From: CAZJHX01 sp964545715
GTDB taxonomy: Bacteria > Myxococcota_A > UBA9042 > GCA-2863065
DNA: 64,000 nt
NCBI GenBank assembly: GCA_964545715.1
Contig: CAZJHX010000010.1
Coordinates: 55,420 to 119,419 of the forward strand
Reading direction: 5' to 3'
The notes under the pieces are model-generated. The model made no database searches. It saw nothing but the letters and a program-made list of their open reading frames with translations, and had not been told where the DNA came from. Both the position numbers and the translations under genes were made by a program. Of the stretch, positions 24,629-34,890 are shown in pieces (within the stretch, counting starts at the first letter, position 1; every line of letters begins with the position of its first letter).

Positions 24629-25461
24629 GGCGGAAACCCCACTTTCACGGACCCGGTCTCGCTCATCGGCGGCATCGGGTCCGGCGTTGATGTGTCATCT
24701 TCTTTGGTCAGCAGCCACACGGTCAGTCCCGTTGCGGTGGCCACGGCGACGGTCCCGCCGATCGCGGTCCAAAACCACCACTTGCTCGCGATCCCGCCGT
24801 CCCCGTCAGCGCTGTCCTGCACGTGGATCACGCGCGGCTTCTCAGGGCTGCCCCACCGCGCAGGGCCGTTGCCGCGCTGGTCCAGCGCCTCGACCCAAAG
24901 CAACACCGACGCCCCCGTCACCACCGACCCCGGGACCGTGACCTGCCAGTCGCGGCCGTTGGTGGTCATCAGATCAAACGTCCTTTTGGGGGGCGCGACC
25001 GTCAGCGTGACACCGCCGACGCCGCTGCGGTCCGTGGCCTTGACCGTGACGACAAAGTCCTCGTTGGGCGGCGTTGTCAGCGGCACCGTCACCTCCAGCG
25101 TCGGAGGCTGCGTATCCGGCGCCAGCGCGCGTGCCCGCTTCAGCACACCCAACCACGGCTGTGGCCACGCCTTGCTCGGCGGCTCGAAGTCGGGATTCAG
25201 TTGCAGCAGCACCAGCAGATGGGCTTTGGCGTGGTCGATGCGATCGGTGGACAGCGCGGTCTCCGCGGACAGCTGCAGCACCGCCTGGCGGCCGGGACCG
25301 GTGAGCGTCTTCGAGTCCGCCCGCGCCACCTTCAGCTCGGCCTCGGCGCAGGCGAAGTCTAACGCCGCGTAACACACGCGCGCGCGTTGGAGCCGCTGCT
25401 GCGGCGTGAGCTCTACCGGCGGCTGCGACAACAGCGCGACTGCCAGGACCAGCGCCGTCAT
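24613..25461 (-). CDS. Membrane-anchored protein with TPR-like and Ig-like parts
   Basis: 282 aa. Start at ATG 25461, which overlaps the stop of the preceding gene as ATGA. The N-terminal signal MTALVLAVALLS is followed by a TPR-like helix pair (RLQRARVCYAALDFACAEAELKVA in outline), a bacterial Ig-like module (PPTLEVTVPLTTPPNEDF to VLLWVEALDQRGNG), a single membrane segment (FWTAIGGTVAVATATGLTVWLL) and a short tail. No catalytic motif. Its place between the IPT lipoprotein and the sigma54 activator suggests an envelope component of the signalling unit. Confidence 0.78.
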   Translation of the reverse strand: MTALVLAVALLSQPPVELTPQQRLQRARVCYAALDFACAEAELKVARADSKTLTGPGRQAVLQLSAETALSTDRIDHAKAHLLVLLQLNPDFEPPSKAWPQPWLGVLKRARALAPDTQPPTLEVTVPLTTPPNEDFVVTVKATDRSGVGGVTLTVAPPKRTFDLMTTNGRDWQVTVPGSVVTGASVLLWVEALDQRGNGPARWGSPEKPRVIHVQDSADGDGGIASKWWFWTAIGGTVAVATATGLTVWLLTKEDDTSTPDPMPPMSETGSVKVGFPPWFSQ

Positions 25462-27056
25462 GGGGCTACCCCGCTGCAAGGCGCCCCGGTCGCGTACGGG
25501 CCCACCGCTGTGACGCTGCCGGCGGGCCACCCCACCATCAGGGTGTGGGCGTCGTCCACGGTCGCGATGCCGACGTTTCCGCTCACACCGTCCAGCAGAT
25601 CCCAGGCTGCGAGCGCGCGCCCGTCCTCGAGTACAGTCGCGGACAAGGTCCCACCGGCGCTGCTGTCCAGGACCAGCGCCACGTCGCCTACCGCGTCCAG
25701 CGCCACGCCCGCAAAGGCGCCCGAGCCCAGGTCGGCCCACGCTCCCCACTGGTTGGCGGCGAGATCGTAGCCGACCACGCCCAGGCCCGCAGGCTCTGCA
25801 CAGGCCAGCGCCACCCAGCTTGTGCCTGGGCGCGCCGCCACGCCCACGGGCGTTGTGCAGCCGGCGAAGGACTTGTCGTCTGAGTTGGTCGAGTCCACGT
25901 CGTAGACGACCAGCTTGCCGGAGCCCACGCCGGTGGACTGCGCGGCGATCAAGACCACCCCGTCCGCTACGGCGACGTCCTGCAGCGCCAGCGGAGAGAC
26001 GTTGGGCAGCGCGCTGCTGCCGGCGCTGTCCAGGGCGTAGAGCGTGGTGTCGGTGATCGCGTACGCGGTGTCAGCGACCGCGGCCATCGCACGCACGGCG
26101 CCGTTGGCCATGGGCCAGGAGGTCGCCGACGCCTTGTTGTCCATGCTGACGCTCAGCACCCCGCCGTCGGCTGTGGCCACCAGCGTCTCGGTTGTGAGCG
26201 CCGCGATGGCGACCGGCGCGCTGCTCAGCGTGACCGTATCGCCGTAGCCGCAGCCGTTGGGATCCAGGCGCAGCAGCGTACCTGAGCCGTCTGCGCACGC
26301 GGCGGCGATCATCACGTCGTCGTCCGGCGCGCGCGCGATGTCGCGGGCTGTCCAGCCGCTGCATCCCGGCGGCGTGAGCGGCGCTGTGGCGGGCGTGGCG
26401 GGCACCAGGCGCACCGGCTTGATGGCGGACGGCACACCACACCGGCGCACCCGCAGATTTGCACCCTTGGCGGACGACGGCAGCTTGATGGTGATCTCGG
26501 CGTCGCCCCAATCGCCTTCGGGCACCGGGAATGCGGCGCAGTCGATGTTGATCTCGGATAATCCCTGCCCGCCGCCGAAGCCGGCGCCGGTGATCGAGAG
26601 CGTGTCCTGCCCAAGCACCAGCGGGTCGGGGCTGACGGACGCGATCTGGGGTGGCGCGACCGGAGCCATGAGGATCTCCGCGGTTGTGACGTCGCTGGCT
26701 TTGACGGTGATCGGTGGAGACTGCCCCTCGAAGACGCGGGTGCCGCCGGCGCCGATCCAGGCCTTGAGGTACACGTTGTGCCCGGCCGGCAGCTCGTCGA
26801 ATTGGATGTCTTCGCCGCACAGCGCGGTCTTGCCCGGGCCGATGGGGATCGCGACCAGATCGTCCTCGCGGTAGATGTCCGCGCCGGCGTTGTCCACGCA
26901 GAAGGCCGCGCAGTCGGTGCCTTTGGGGTCACAGCCCAGCGGATCGGGCGGCAGCTCCAAAGTCATCGCCACGACCCCGGTGGCGGGTTCCACAGGCGGC
27001 GCGTCGGCGCAGGCTGTCGCGGAGGCGATGATCAGGATGATGACGGCCGGCTTCAT
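25458..27056 (-). CDS. IPT/TIG-domain lipoprotein with beta-propeller-like body
   Basis: 532 aa. ATG 27056 overlaps the kinase stop (ATGA) and gives a lipoprotein signal ending ASATAC. A PEGA/Ig-like N-terminal module (to about 135) leads to an IPT/TIG domain (PPQIASVSPDPLVLGQDTL, TGAGFGGGQG). The remaining ~300 residues repeat short strands such as VAIAALTTETLVATADGG and DVAVADGVVLIAAQSTG, which look like beta-propeller blades. It probably senses or binds something outside the cell on behalf of the linked kinase; that is inference from context. Confidence 0.78.
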   Translation of the reverse strand: MKPAVIILIIASATACADAPPVEPATGVVAMTLELPPDPLGCDPKGTDCAAFCVDNAGADIYREDDLVAIPIGPGKTALCGEDIQFDELPAGHNVYLKAWIGAGGTRVFEGQSPPITVKASDVTTAEILMAPVAPPQIASVSPDPLVLGQDTLSITGAGFGGGQGLSEINIDCAAFPVPEGDWGDAEITIKLPSSAKGANLRVRRCGVPSAIKPVRLVPATPATAPLTPPGCSGWTARDIARAPDDDVMIAAACADGSGTLLRLDPNGCGYGDTVTLSSAPVAIAALTTETLVATADGGVLSVSMDNKASATSWPMANGAVRAMAAVADTAYAITDTTLYALDSAGSSALPNVSPLALQDVAVADGVVLIAAQSTGVGSGKLVVYDVDSTNSDDKSFAGCTTPVGVAARPGTSWVALACAEPAGLGVVGYDLAANQWGAWADLGSGAFAGVALDAVGDVALVLDSSAGGTLSATVLEDGRALAAWDLLDGVSGNVGIATVDDAHTLMVGWPAGSVTAVGPYATGAPCSGVAP

Positions 27057-28705
27057 AGCCCCACCCGTCGCAGCGCAAAGGCCATGCGCGCGCCGTCGGC
27101 CGTCGAGAGCGTGCACGAGAGGCGAGCGCGGATCGGCAGGCCGACAACCGGGGTGTTGCGCTCTTTTCCGCCGCCGCAGCGCACGGAGTAGAACCGCCCG
27201 GCCGGCGCGCCGATGGTCGCGGAGAGACGGTCGGCCTTGCGCGTGATCCGCACCGTGGCCTTGAGCATGCGCGCGCCGCCGACCAGTCGCAGGACATGAG
27301 CGCCGTCGCCAAGCGGGGACGTCGTGCGGGGGGCCAATCCCCCGGTGCCGGCGCCGGAGACGTGTACAGGGCCCGCGCCGGCCGAGCGGATCTCCAGCCT
27401 GAGGGCGGTCGGTGTCGCCGGCGTAGGCGCTTTGGGCTGCGGCTTGCTGGTGATGCGCGGCTTGATGACTCGCGGTGTGACGAAGTCCGCCGTGACTGCG
27501 TGACGTGGGCGGCGGGCCTCAGACAGTTCGGGCGGCTGAAGCGCCACGGTGGCTAGCGTGGGCTGTGGCGCGGGCTCGGTGGGCTGTGGTGGGGGCTGCG
27601 CTTCTTCAGGGGCCGCGGTGGGCTCGATCGGCACGGCCACGGACGGGGTCACCGCGCGCGGCGGCGGGGGCGAGGACTCCTTGTCGGGTGGCTGCAACGC
27701 GACGATCACCGCGACCGCGCCCACCGCCAGCAGGCCGATCCAGGGCAGGGACGAGTTGCTGGCAGCCTGCGCGGGTATCGGCGGCGCGCTGGGCTCGACG
27801 TCGGCGGGCGGGACCACCACGGGGGTGACCACGGCCCCGCTCGCTTGAACGGTGCGTACCGGGGACGCCACGGCGCGCTCCACGCCGCGGGTCGCCTCGG
27901 CCAGGGCGGTGGAGTCGGGCAGCGCGCCGGCAGCGGCCAACAGATCGTCCAGCCAGCCGCGCGCGTCTGCCGGCCGGTCGTCAGGCGCCGGGGCCAGCGC
28001 GGCGAGCACGACGTCGTCCAGCGCCTCTGACAGGTTCGCGCGCAGGCCCGAGGGCGGCGCCGGCAATGTGGACCGGGCGGCGATAAGCTCGGCGACTCCG
28101 ATCATGCCGGCCGGCCGCGCGGCCACGCCGGTGAGCACCTCGTAAACGACCAGGCCCGCGGCGTACAGGTCCGACCGCTTGTCGACCGGGCGGCCCTGCA
28201 GCTGCTCGGGCGCCATGTATGCCAGCGTCCCCTTCAGCCCGCCCAGGGTCGACTTGGCGCCCACGCTGGTGTGTACGACGCCCAGATCGGCCAGCTTGAC
28301 CGCGCCGTCGGCTGCGCGCACCAGGATGTTGGCCGGGTTGACGTCCCGGTGCACCAGGCCCAGGTCGGCGCGATGCAGGTCCGCCAGCGCCTCCAGCAGC
28401 CCGGCGATGGCCGCCAGTGCGGCACCGAGGCTCAGCGCTTTGCCGCGCTTTCTGAGATGTCCCAGGACAGCTGCCAGATCGGCGCCCTCCACGTACTCCA
28501 ACAGCAGGTGATCGCCCTCGCCGCCGAGCAGTCTCACGATGCGCGGGCTGTCCAGGGCGCCCAGCACCTGACGCTCGCGGTCCAGATAGGCCAGGTATGC
28601 GTCGTCGGCGCCGGGCAGCGCGCGCTTGACCACGATCGGCCGCGTGGACCCGTCATCCAGGGTCTGATCCGCGAGAAAAAGCTCGGCCATGCCGCCGACC
28701 GCCAA
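27053..28705 (-). CDS. Hanks-type Ser/Thr protein kinase, membrane-anchored
   Basis: About 550 aa. AVGGMAELFLA is the glycine loop, VVKRA has the ATP-binding Lys, HRDVNPAN (119-126) is the catalytic loop, and ADLGV replaces the usual DFG Phe with Leu. GTLAYMAPEQLQG and DLYAAGLVVYEVLTG complete the fold. One membrane segment near residue 320 (WIGLLAVGAVAVIVAL) is followed by a Pro-rich linker and a periplasmic beta domain. The TTG at 28705 cuts into the first strand; in-frame codons upstream encode ETAPQLDGVAIRRRLAVGGM, the expected kinase start, but offer only CTG (28753) or rarer codons before a stop. It heads the six-gene run and should phosphorylate the FHA-linked partners. Confidence 0.88.
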   Translation of the reverse strand: MAVGGMAELFLADQTLDDGSTRPIVVKRALPGADDAYLAYLDRERQVLGALDSPRIVRLLGGEGDHLLLEYVEGADLAAVLGHLRKRGKALSLGAALAAIAGLLEALADLHRADLGLVHRDVNPANILVRAADGAVKLADLGVVHTSVGAKSTLGGLKGTLAYMAPEQLQGRPVDKRSDLYAAGLVVYEVLTGVAARPAGMIGVAELIAARSTLPAPPSGLRANLSEALDDVVLAALAPAPDDRPADARGWLDDLLAAAGALPDSTALAEATRGVERAVASPVRTVQASGAVVTPVVVPPADVEPSAPPIPAQAASNSSLPWIGLLAVGAVAVIVALQPPDKESSPPPPRAVTPSVAVPIEPTAAPEEAQPPPQPTEPAPQPTLATVALQPPELSEARRPRHAVTADFVTPRVIKPRITSKPQPKAPTPATPTALRLEIRSAGAGPVHVSGAGTGGLAPRTTSPLGDGAHVLRLVGGARMLKATVRITRKADRLSATIGAPAGRFYSVRCGGGKERNTPVVGLPIRARLSCTLSTADGARMAFALRRVGL

Positions 28706-28908
28706 ACGGCGCCGGATGGCTACTCCGTCCAGCTGCGGTGCTGTCTCGATCAGTTTACAAGTCCCGTGGTCGAATCGCCGAGAATGATAGCGGATGTCTC
28801 CGCTGGTTTACATCTTTGACCCCGCCCGTGCAGGGCTGCTTCAAAAAAGGCTGTATAAATCGCCAGTTCGGCTTTGTGGTATACGTATTGCTCTAGAATC
28901 GAGCACGA

Positions 28909-29988
28909 ATGAAACGCCCTCTCCCAGCCTTGATCGCCCTCGCCGCTCTGGTGGCCTGCGATCCCGTCCCGCCGGAGCCGGTCCCGCCCGCGCCGGACGC
29001 CAAAGAGGCGTTTTTAGAGGCGTTTCCCAAGCCCGCCGATCTGCGCCTGAGCTTTCCGGGCGTGGAGGACGCACCGGCGGATGCGACGGGCGGCCTGGGC
29101 CTGCAGACGGGCGCGCTGGTCGGCGAGATCTCCAGCTTCTACAAGTTTACGCGCAACACGTCTTCAGGGGTGAACCTGGGCCTGATGGCGCTGCTGGTGC
29201 CCATCGCGACCGTGGTGAACAACGTCGAGCCCACCGTCGTGGAGGAAAACCGCGCCGTGTGGCACGGGTCGGGCGCGCTGGACCCGATGGACCACCTGCT
29301 GGTGGTGGAGCGAAAGGACGACGGACACTTCGAGTACGTGAACCTGAGCCGGGTCAAGGCGGACGCTGACGCGGAGTGGAAGCCGATCATGGGCGGCACA
29401 TACACCCCGGGGCAGCATCGGCGGCGCGGGCAGGGCGCGATCTGGCTGAACCAGGAGAACGACCGCAACCCGCTGTCGACCGGCCGTCTGCTGGCGCTGT
29501 GGTCCAACGTGGGCGTGGAGCGCACGGTGACGGTCTATGCGTTTCAGTGGTCGGGCAACACGAACAAGAACGACCCGGGCGACTGGGCCTACCACTTTCA
29601 GGTGGCCGAGGAGGGCGGCGGCGTCTTTGTGTTCGGGATGCGCGACGTCGACATCAACAACGGCCAGCCGGGGCTGGAGCTGCTGGAGAACGCGGCGATC
29701 ATCAGCCGCTGGACCGCCGAGGGCGCCGGCCGCGCCGACTGGTACGCCACCGAGGGCGACGTGGCGCGCACGGGCTACGAGGTGGGCATCGTCAGCCAGT
29801 GCTGGCGGCCCAAGGACTTCAAGAGCGTGTTCGAGACGTATTGGCTGAAGCCCTTCCACGCGGAGGCCACGCAGGTGACGGCCGAGGGCAGCCCGGAAGA
29901 GTGTGCGTTCAAGGAGTTCGGTACGCCCGTGTTCCCCGACCCGATCGACCCGCCGGCGGATCCGCCGCTACCGGAAGAGGCGCGGTAG
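28909..29988 (+). CDS. Lipoprotein of unknown family
   Basis: 359 aa. Lipoprotein signal (ALAALVAC, Cys17) followed by a Pro-rich linker. No family recognised. The body contains LGLQTGALVGEISSFYKFTRN, a possible membrane-contact stretch NLGLMALLVPIATVV, and a beta-rich second half (RTVTVYAFQWSGN, WAYHFQVAEEGGGVFVFGM). One Cys pair near the end (SQCWRPKD and EECAFKEF). Upstream, TATAAA and TATACGT-type AT-rich boxes lie in the 203-bp spacer shared with the kinase operon. It is convergent with the next gene (12 bp between stops), with no hairpin terminator seen. Confidence 0.7.
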   Translation: MKRPLPALIALAALVACDPVPPEPVPPAPDAKEAFLEAFPKPADLRLSFPGVEDAPADATGGLGLQTGALVGEISSFYKFTRNTSSGVNLGLMALLVPIATVVNNVEPTVVEENRAVWHGSGALDPMDHLLVVERKDDGHFEYVNLSRVKADADAEWKPIMGGTYTPGQHRRRGQGAIWLNQENDRNPLSTGRLLALWSNVGVERTVTVYAFQWSGNTNKNDPGDWAYHFQVAEEGGGVFVFGMRDVDINNGQPGLELLENAAIISRWTAEGAGRADWYATEGDVARTGYEVGIVSQCWRPKDFKSVFETYWLKPFHAEATQVTAEGSPEECAFKEFGTPVFPDPIDPPADPPLPEEAR

Positions 29989-30000
29989 CCCGCCGCGTGA

Positions 30001-31113
30001 TCAGCGGTTGAACTTCTGCTTGAACCACAGCTCGACCTCGACGGTGCCGTCCGCGTTGGCGTCGTAGTCGAACATGACCTTGATGCGCGGGTTGCGCATG
30101 TGACCCTCGATGCGGCGCCGGGTGGTCTTGCTGATCCACTGCTCTTTGTCCCACCTGAAGCCCCGCGTTGAGCGCAGCTGAGCGGCCATGGCGTCGTAAT
30201 ACGCGGTGGCGGCGCGGTGGTTGGGGAAGTCCACGTCGCACACGTACTCCCAATTGCCCTTCATCGAGCGCCAGTGCCACACCTTGTTGTACTTGGACTG
30301 CGGCCCGCACGCGTTGAAGCCGCGCACCTGGTAGTTGTCGTCGCCCGACATCGTCTTGCGCGTGTTGTTGATCCGGATGGCCGAGAAGTTGTTGCGCGAC
30401 CACTTCACCAACTGCTTCAGCTTGCCGCGCAGATCCCCGCCGCCGCCCGCGTTGACGACCGGGCCCCCGCCCGCGGCGCCCGGGTTGTTCTTCTGCTTGA
30501 ACCAGAACTCCACCTCGAAGCCGTTAGCCTCCCGGTCGAAGTCCAGCATGATCTTGATCGGCGGGTTGGCCCGCCGCCCGACCAGCCGCCGCGTCGTGGT
30601 GTCGTTGACGCGCACCTCGCGCTCCCAGGTGTAGCCGCGCGCCCCCTTCAGCTGGCGCACCATCTCGGTGTAGTAGGCGTTGGCCGCCCGCTCGGTGTTG
30701 AAGTCGACGTCGCACACGTACTCCCAGTTGCCTTTCATCGAGCGCCAGTGCCACACCTTGTTGTAGCTGGTCTTGGGGCCGCAGGCCTTGAAGGACGCCT
30801 TGACCTTGTAGTTGCGGTCGCCCTCGTTGTCCTCCGACATCGTGCGGTCCAGTCGCAGGTCGCGAAAGTCGCTCTTGGACCATCGCAGCAGCTGCTTCAG
30901 CTGCGAGCGTAGGTTCTTGCTGACGCCCGCCTTGCCCTTGCGCGGGACCTTGTTGCGGCCGGCGCGTTTCATGCGGCGCACCTCGTCGGGGTACAGGCAT
31001 CGGCCTTTGTACAGAACCTTGGTCCCCTTGCACTTCCCGGGCGGATCCGCGGCCGCCGCAGGCGCCCAAACGGCGAGAAGGAAAGCTAGCAACAAAGAGG
31101 TGCTGCGTCGCAT
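30001..31113 (-). CDS. Secreted protein with two tandem ~145-aa domains
   Basis: 370 aa. ATG 31113 is preferred because GAGGAG lies 12 nt before it, while the in-frame ATG at 31125 abuts the Shine-Dalgarno. Signal peptide MRRSTSLLLAFLLAVWAPAAAA. A short Cys-containing linker leads to two copies of one domain (about residues 75-220 and 235-370). Each has LKQLxxWSxxxF, NACGP or KACGP, KVWHWRSMKGNWEYVCDVDF, a basic helix, RNPxIKxMxDxD and a closing VEFWFKQK or VELWFKQK. Two Cys per copy probably form a disulfide. No family recognised. The conserved core is almost identical at DNA level between copies. Confidence 0.75.
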   Translation of the reverse strand: MRRSTSLLLAFLLAVWAPAAAADPPGKCKGTKVLYKGRCLYPDEVRRMKRAGRNKVPRKGKAGVSKNLRSQLKQLLRWSKSDFRDLRLDRTMSEDNEGDRNYKVKASFKACGPKTSYNKVWHWRSMKGNWEYVCDVDFNTERAANAYYTEMVRQLKGARGYTWEREVRVNDTTTRRLVGRRANPPIKIMLDFDREANGFEVEFWFKQKNNPGAAGGGPVVNAGGGGDLRGKLKQLVKWSRNNFSAIRINNTRKTMSGDDNYQVRGFNACGPQSKYNKVWHWRSMKGNWEYVCDVDFPNHRAATAYYDAMAAQLRSTRGFRWDKEQWISKTTRRRIEGHMRNPRIKVMFDYDANADGTVEVELWFKQKFNR

Positions 31114-31246
31114 CGCGGTCGTCATCTCCTCTGGTCTACGAGACGGGGTGCGAGCTTAGCACGAACGTGGCAGACTGGCCCTCACGCTCGCATCTTGGGG
31201 GCGCGCGATTCGCCAAAAAGGTCTGACCACGACTTCACCGGATCCC

Positions 31247-33297
<2,051 letters not shown>

Positions 33298-33301
<4 letters not shown>

Positions 33302-34050
33302 GGTTTGAGCGGGTCATCGCGCTGGAGCGGGTCTATACCGGCTTCAACGCGCAGCGGACGATGGTCGATGTGTTGCAGCCGCGACTGGAGATCCATCGCT
33401 TTGGTGGGGCGGATGCGCTGATCGACACCGTGCGGCCGGAGATCTCGCATTACAACCGCGTTATGGGCTTCGGCGAGGCGGATCTGCAGCACCTGGACGC
33501 CATCGTGGCGCTGTACGAGGCCCACAAGGTCCCGCTGCGGTTCGACCTGGTGCCCGAGGCGTTTGGCGTGGCCGAGCACCTGATCGCGCGGGGGCTGAAG
33601 CCCACGGAGGTCTTCTCGTATCTGGACGCGGACGCGACGCCTCGGCGGGTGTCGATGCCGGTGCGTCGTATCGCGCACGACGAGGTGGACACCTTTCTCG
33701 ATCACCTGGAGGTGCAGGGCGGGGCGATCGCGCCGGAGATCCGGGCGCTGCGTCGCCCGCACTACTGCACCGAGACGTTTCGCACCTTTGCGATCGAGGC
33801 GGATGGCGAGATCGTGGCCGCCGCCACCTCCTGGGTGCACGGCGCCGGCGCGCTGCTGGGCAACGCCAACACGCTGGAGGGGTATCGCGGTCGGGGGTAC
33901 CAGCAGGCGCTTCTGGCCGCGCGCATCGATGACGCAGCGCAGCTTGGCCTGAAATGGGTGGTGACGGACGTGGAGCCCGGGACGACCAGCGAGCGCAACG
34001 CCGAGCGGGTGGGGATGCGGCTGTGCACGGTCGTGACGGTCTGGTCCTGA
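33298..34050 (+). CDS. GNAT-family N-acetyltransferase
   Basis: 250 aa. GTG at 33298 overlaps the kinase stop (GTGA), and the encoded MRFERVIALERVYTGF start is better than upstream in-frame codons that lie inside the kinase. The C-terminal half shows the GNAT acetyl-CoA site: NANTLEGYRGRGYQQALLAARI (the RGxGxQ/G loop with YRGRGY), a preceding strand AIEADGEIVAAATSWV, and a final VTDVEPGTTSERNAERVGM that places the fold's last helix and strand. Substrate unknown. Coupling to the kinase-SUMF1 gene suggests common expression. Confidence 0.82.
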
Positions 34051-34056
34051 CCCAGT

Positions 34057-34878
34057 CTACTGCTTTGCTGTTCGCCGATTGAACAGCCAGATGGCGCCCG
34101 CCGTCGCCGCAGCCGTCACCGCGATGCCGGCCGCGCTGGCCTCCAGGCCGAACTGGCCGCCTGACAGCCAGGCGTTGTCGCTGGCCGTCCGGCTCCACAG
34201 CGTGCGGGATGTCAGCAGCGTCTGCATCAGGTTCCAGCCGGTGTGCAGGCCGATGGGCGCCAGGATGTTACCCGTTGCCAGCATGGTGTAGCCGAGCAGC
34301 CAGCCGGCCACGCCGACGGACGCGATGCCCGCCGGGGTCCAGTTGGGGTTCAGCATGTGCGCCACGCCGAACAGCGCGCCAATGCCCAGAGCGATCCCGT
34401 GCGGACCCACGATCCGCTTCAGCAGCGCGAAGGGCCAGCCCCGAAAGGTGATCTCCTCCCACGCCGCGCCCAGCAGCGTGCCGACCACGGCAGCCAGCAG
34501 AAAGCCGACCAGCGCGCCGCCACCCGGGTGGTTCCAGCTCACTCTCAGCCCGCCGGTCGCCGCCGCAATCCCCGCCACCAGCGCGAACATCAGCGCCCCC
34601 ACCAGCGTGGCCAGCGCGGCCGTTCGCAGCGCGCTGCGATCCAGCTTGGGGGTCGTCTGCAGCTGTGTGCCGTGCGGCCATCGCTTGTTGGCCCAATGCG
34701 CGGCTGCTGTCGTCAGGCCCAGCGCAAGCGCGCTGGTCAGCAGGTTGCGGCTGATGGAGCGGTCACCCAGAAAGGCCAGCGCCTCCCACGGCACGATGCG
34801 CGTCAGCAGGCTCACACCCACAAAGCCCAGCGCCAGCACGACGGTCAGCGCAGGGCCGGGTGGTGCGGCGGTCTTCAC
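34057..34878 (-). CDS. CPBP family intramembrane metalloprotease (CAAX/Abi-like)
   Basis: 273-aa polytopic membrane protein. Motif 1 EEITFRG has the EExxxR core and motif 2 GVAHMLNPN has the His of the membrane-embedded active site, in the usual order; further helices precede and follow (ALTVVLALGFVGVSLLT at the start). The family includes CAAX prenyl proteases and bacteriocin-immunity proteins; which applies here is unknown. It is convergent with the GNAT gene (6 bp between stops) and lies 12 bp after the stop of the next minus-strand gene, so these two are likely one transcript. Confidence 0.87.
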   Translation of the reverse strand: MKTAAPPGPALTVVLALGFVGVSLLTRIVPWEALAFLGDRSISRNLLTSALALGLTTAAAHWANKRWPHGTQLQTTPKLDRSALRTAALATLVGALMFALVAGIAAATGGLRVSWNHPGGGALVGFLLAAVVGTLLGAAWEEITFRGWPFALLKRIVGPHGIALGIGALFGVAHMLNPNWTPAGIASVGVAGWLLGYTMLATGNILAPIGLHTGWNLMQTLLTSRTLWSRTASDNAWLSGGQFGLEASAAGIAVTAAATAGAIWLFNRRTAKQ

Positions 34879-34890
34879 GAGGGAGGGCCC

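Noticed and set aside
29989..30000. Intrinsic terminator between convergent genes
   Set aside because: Only 12 bp, without a stem or T-run.
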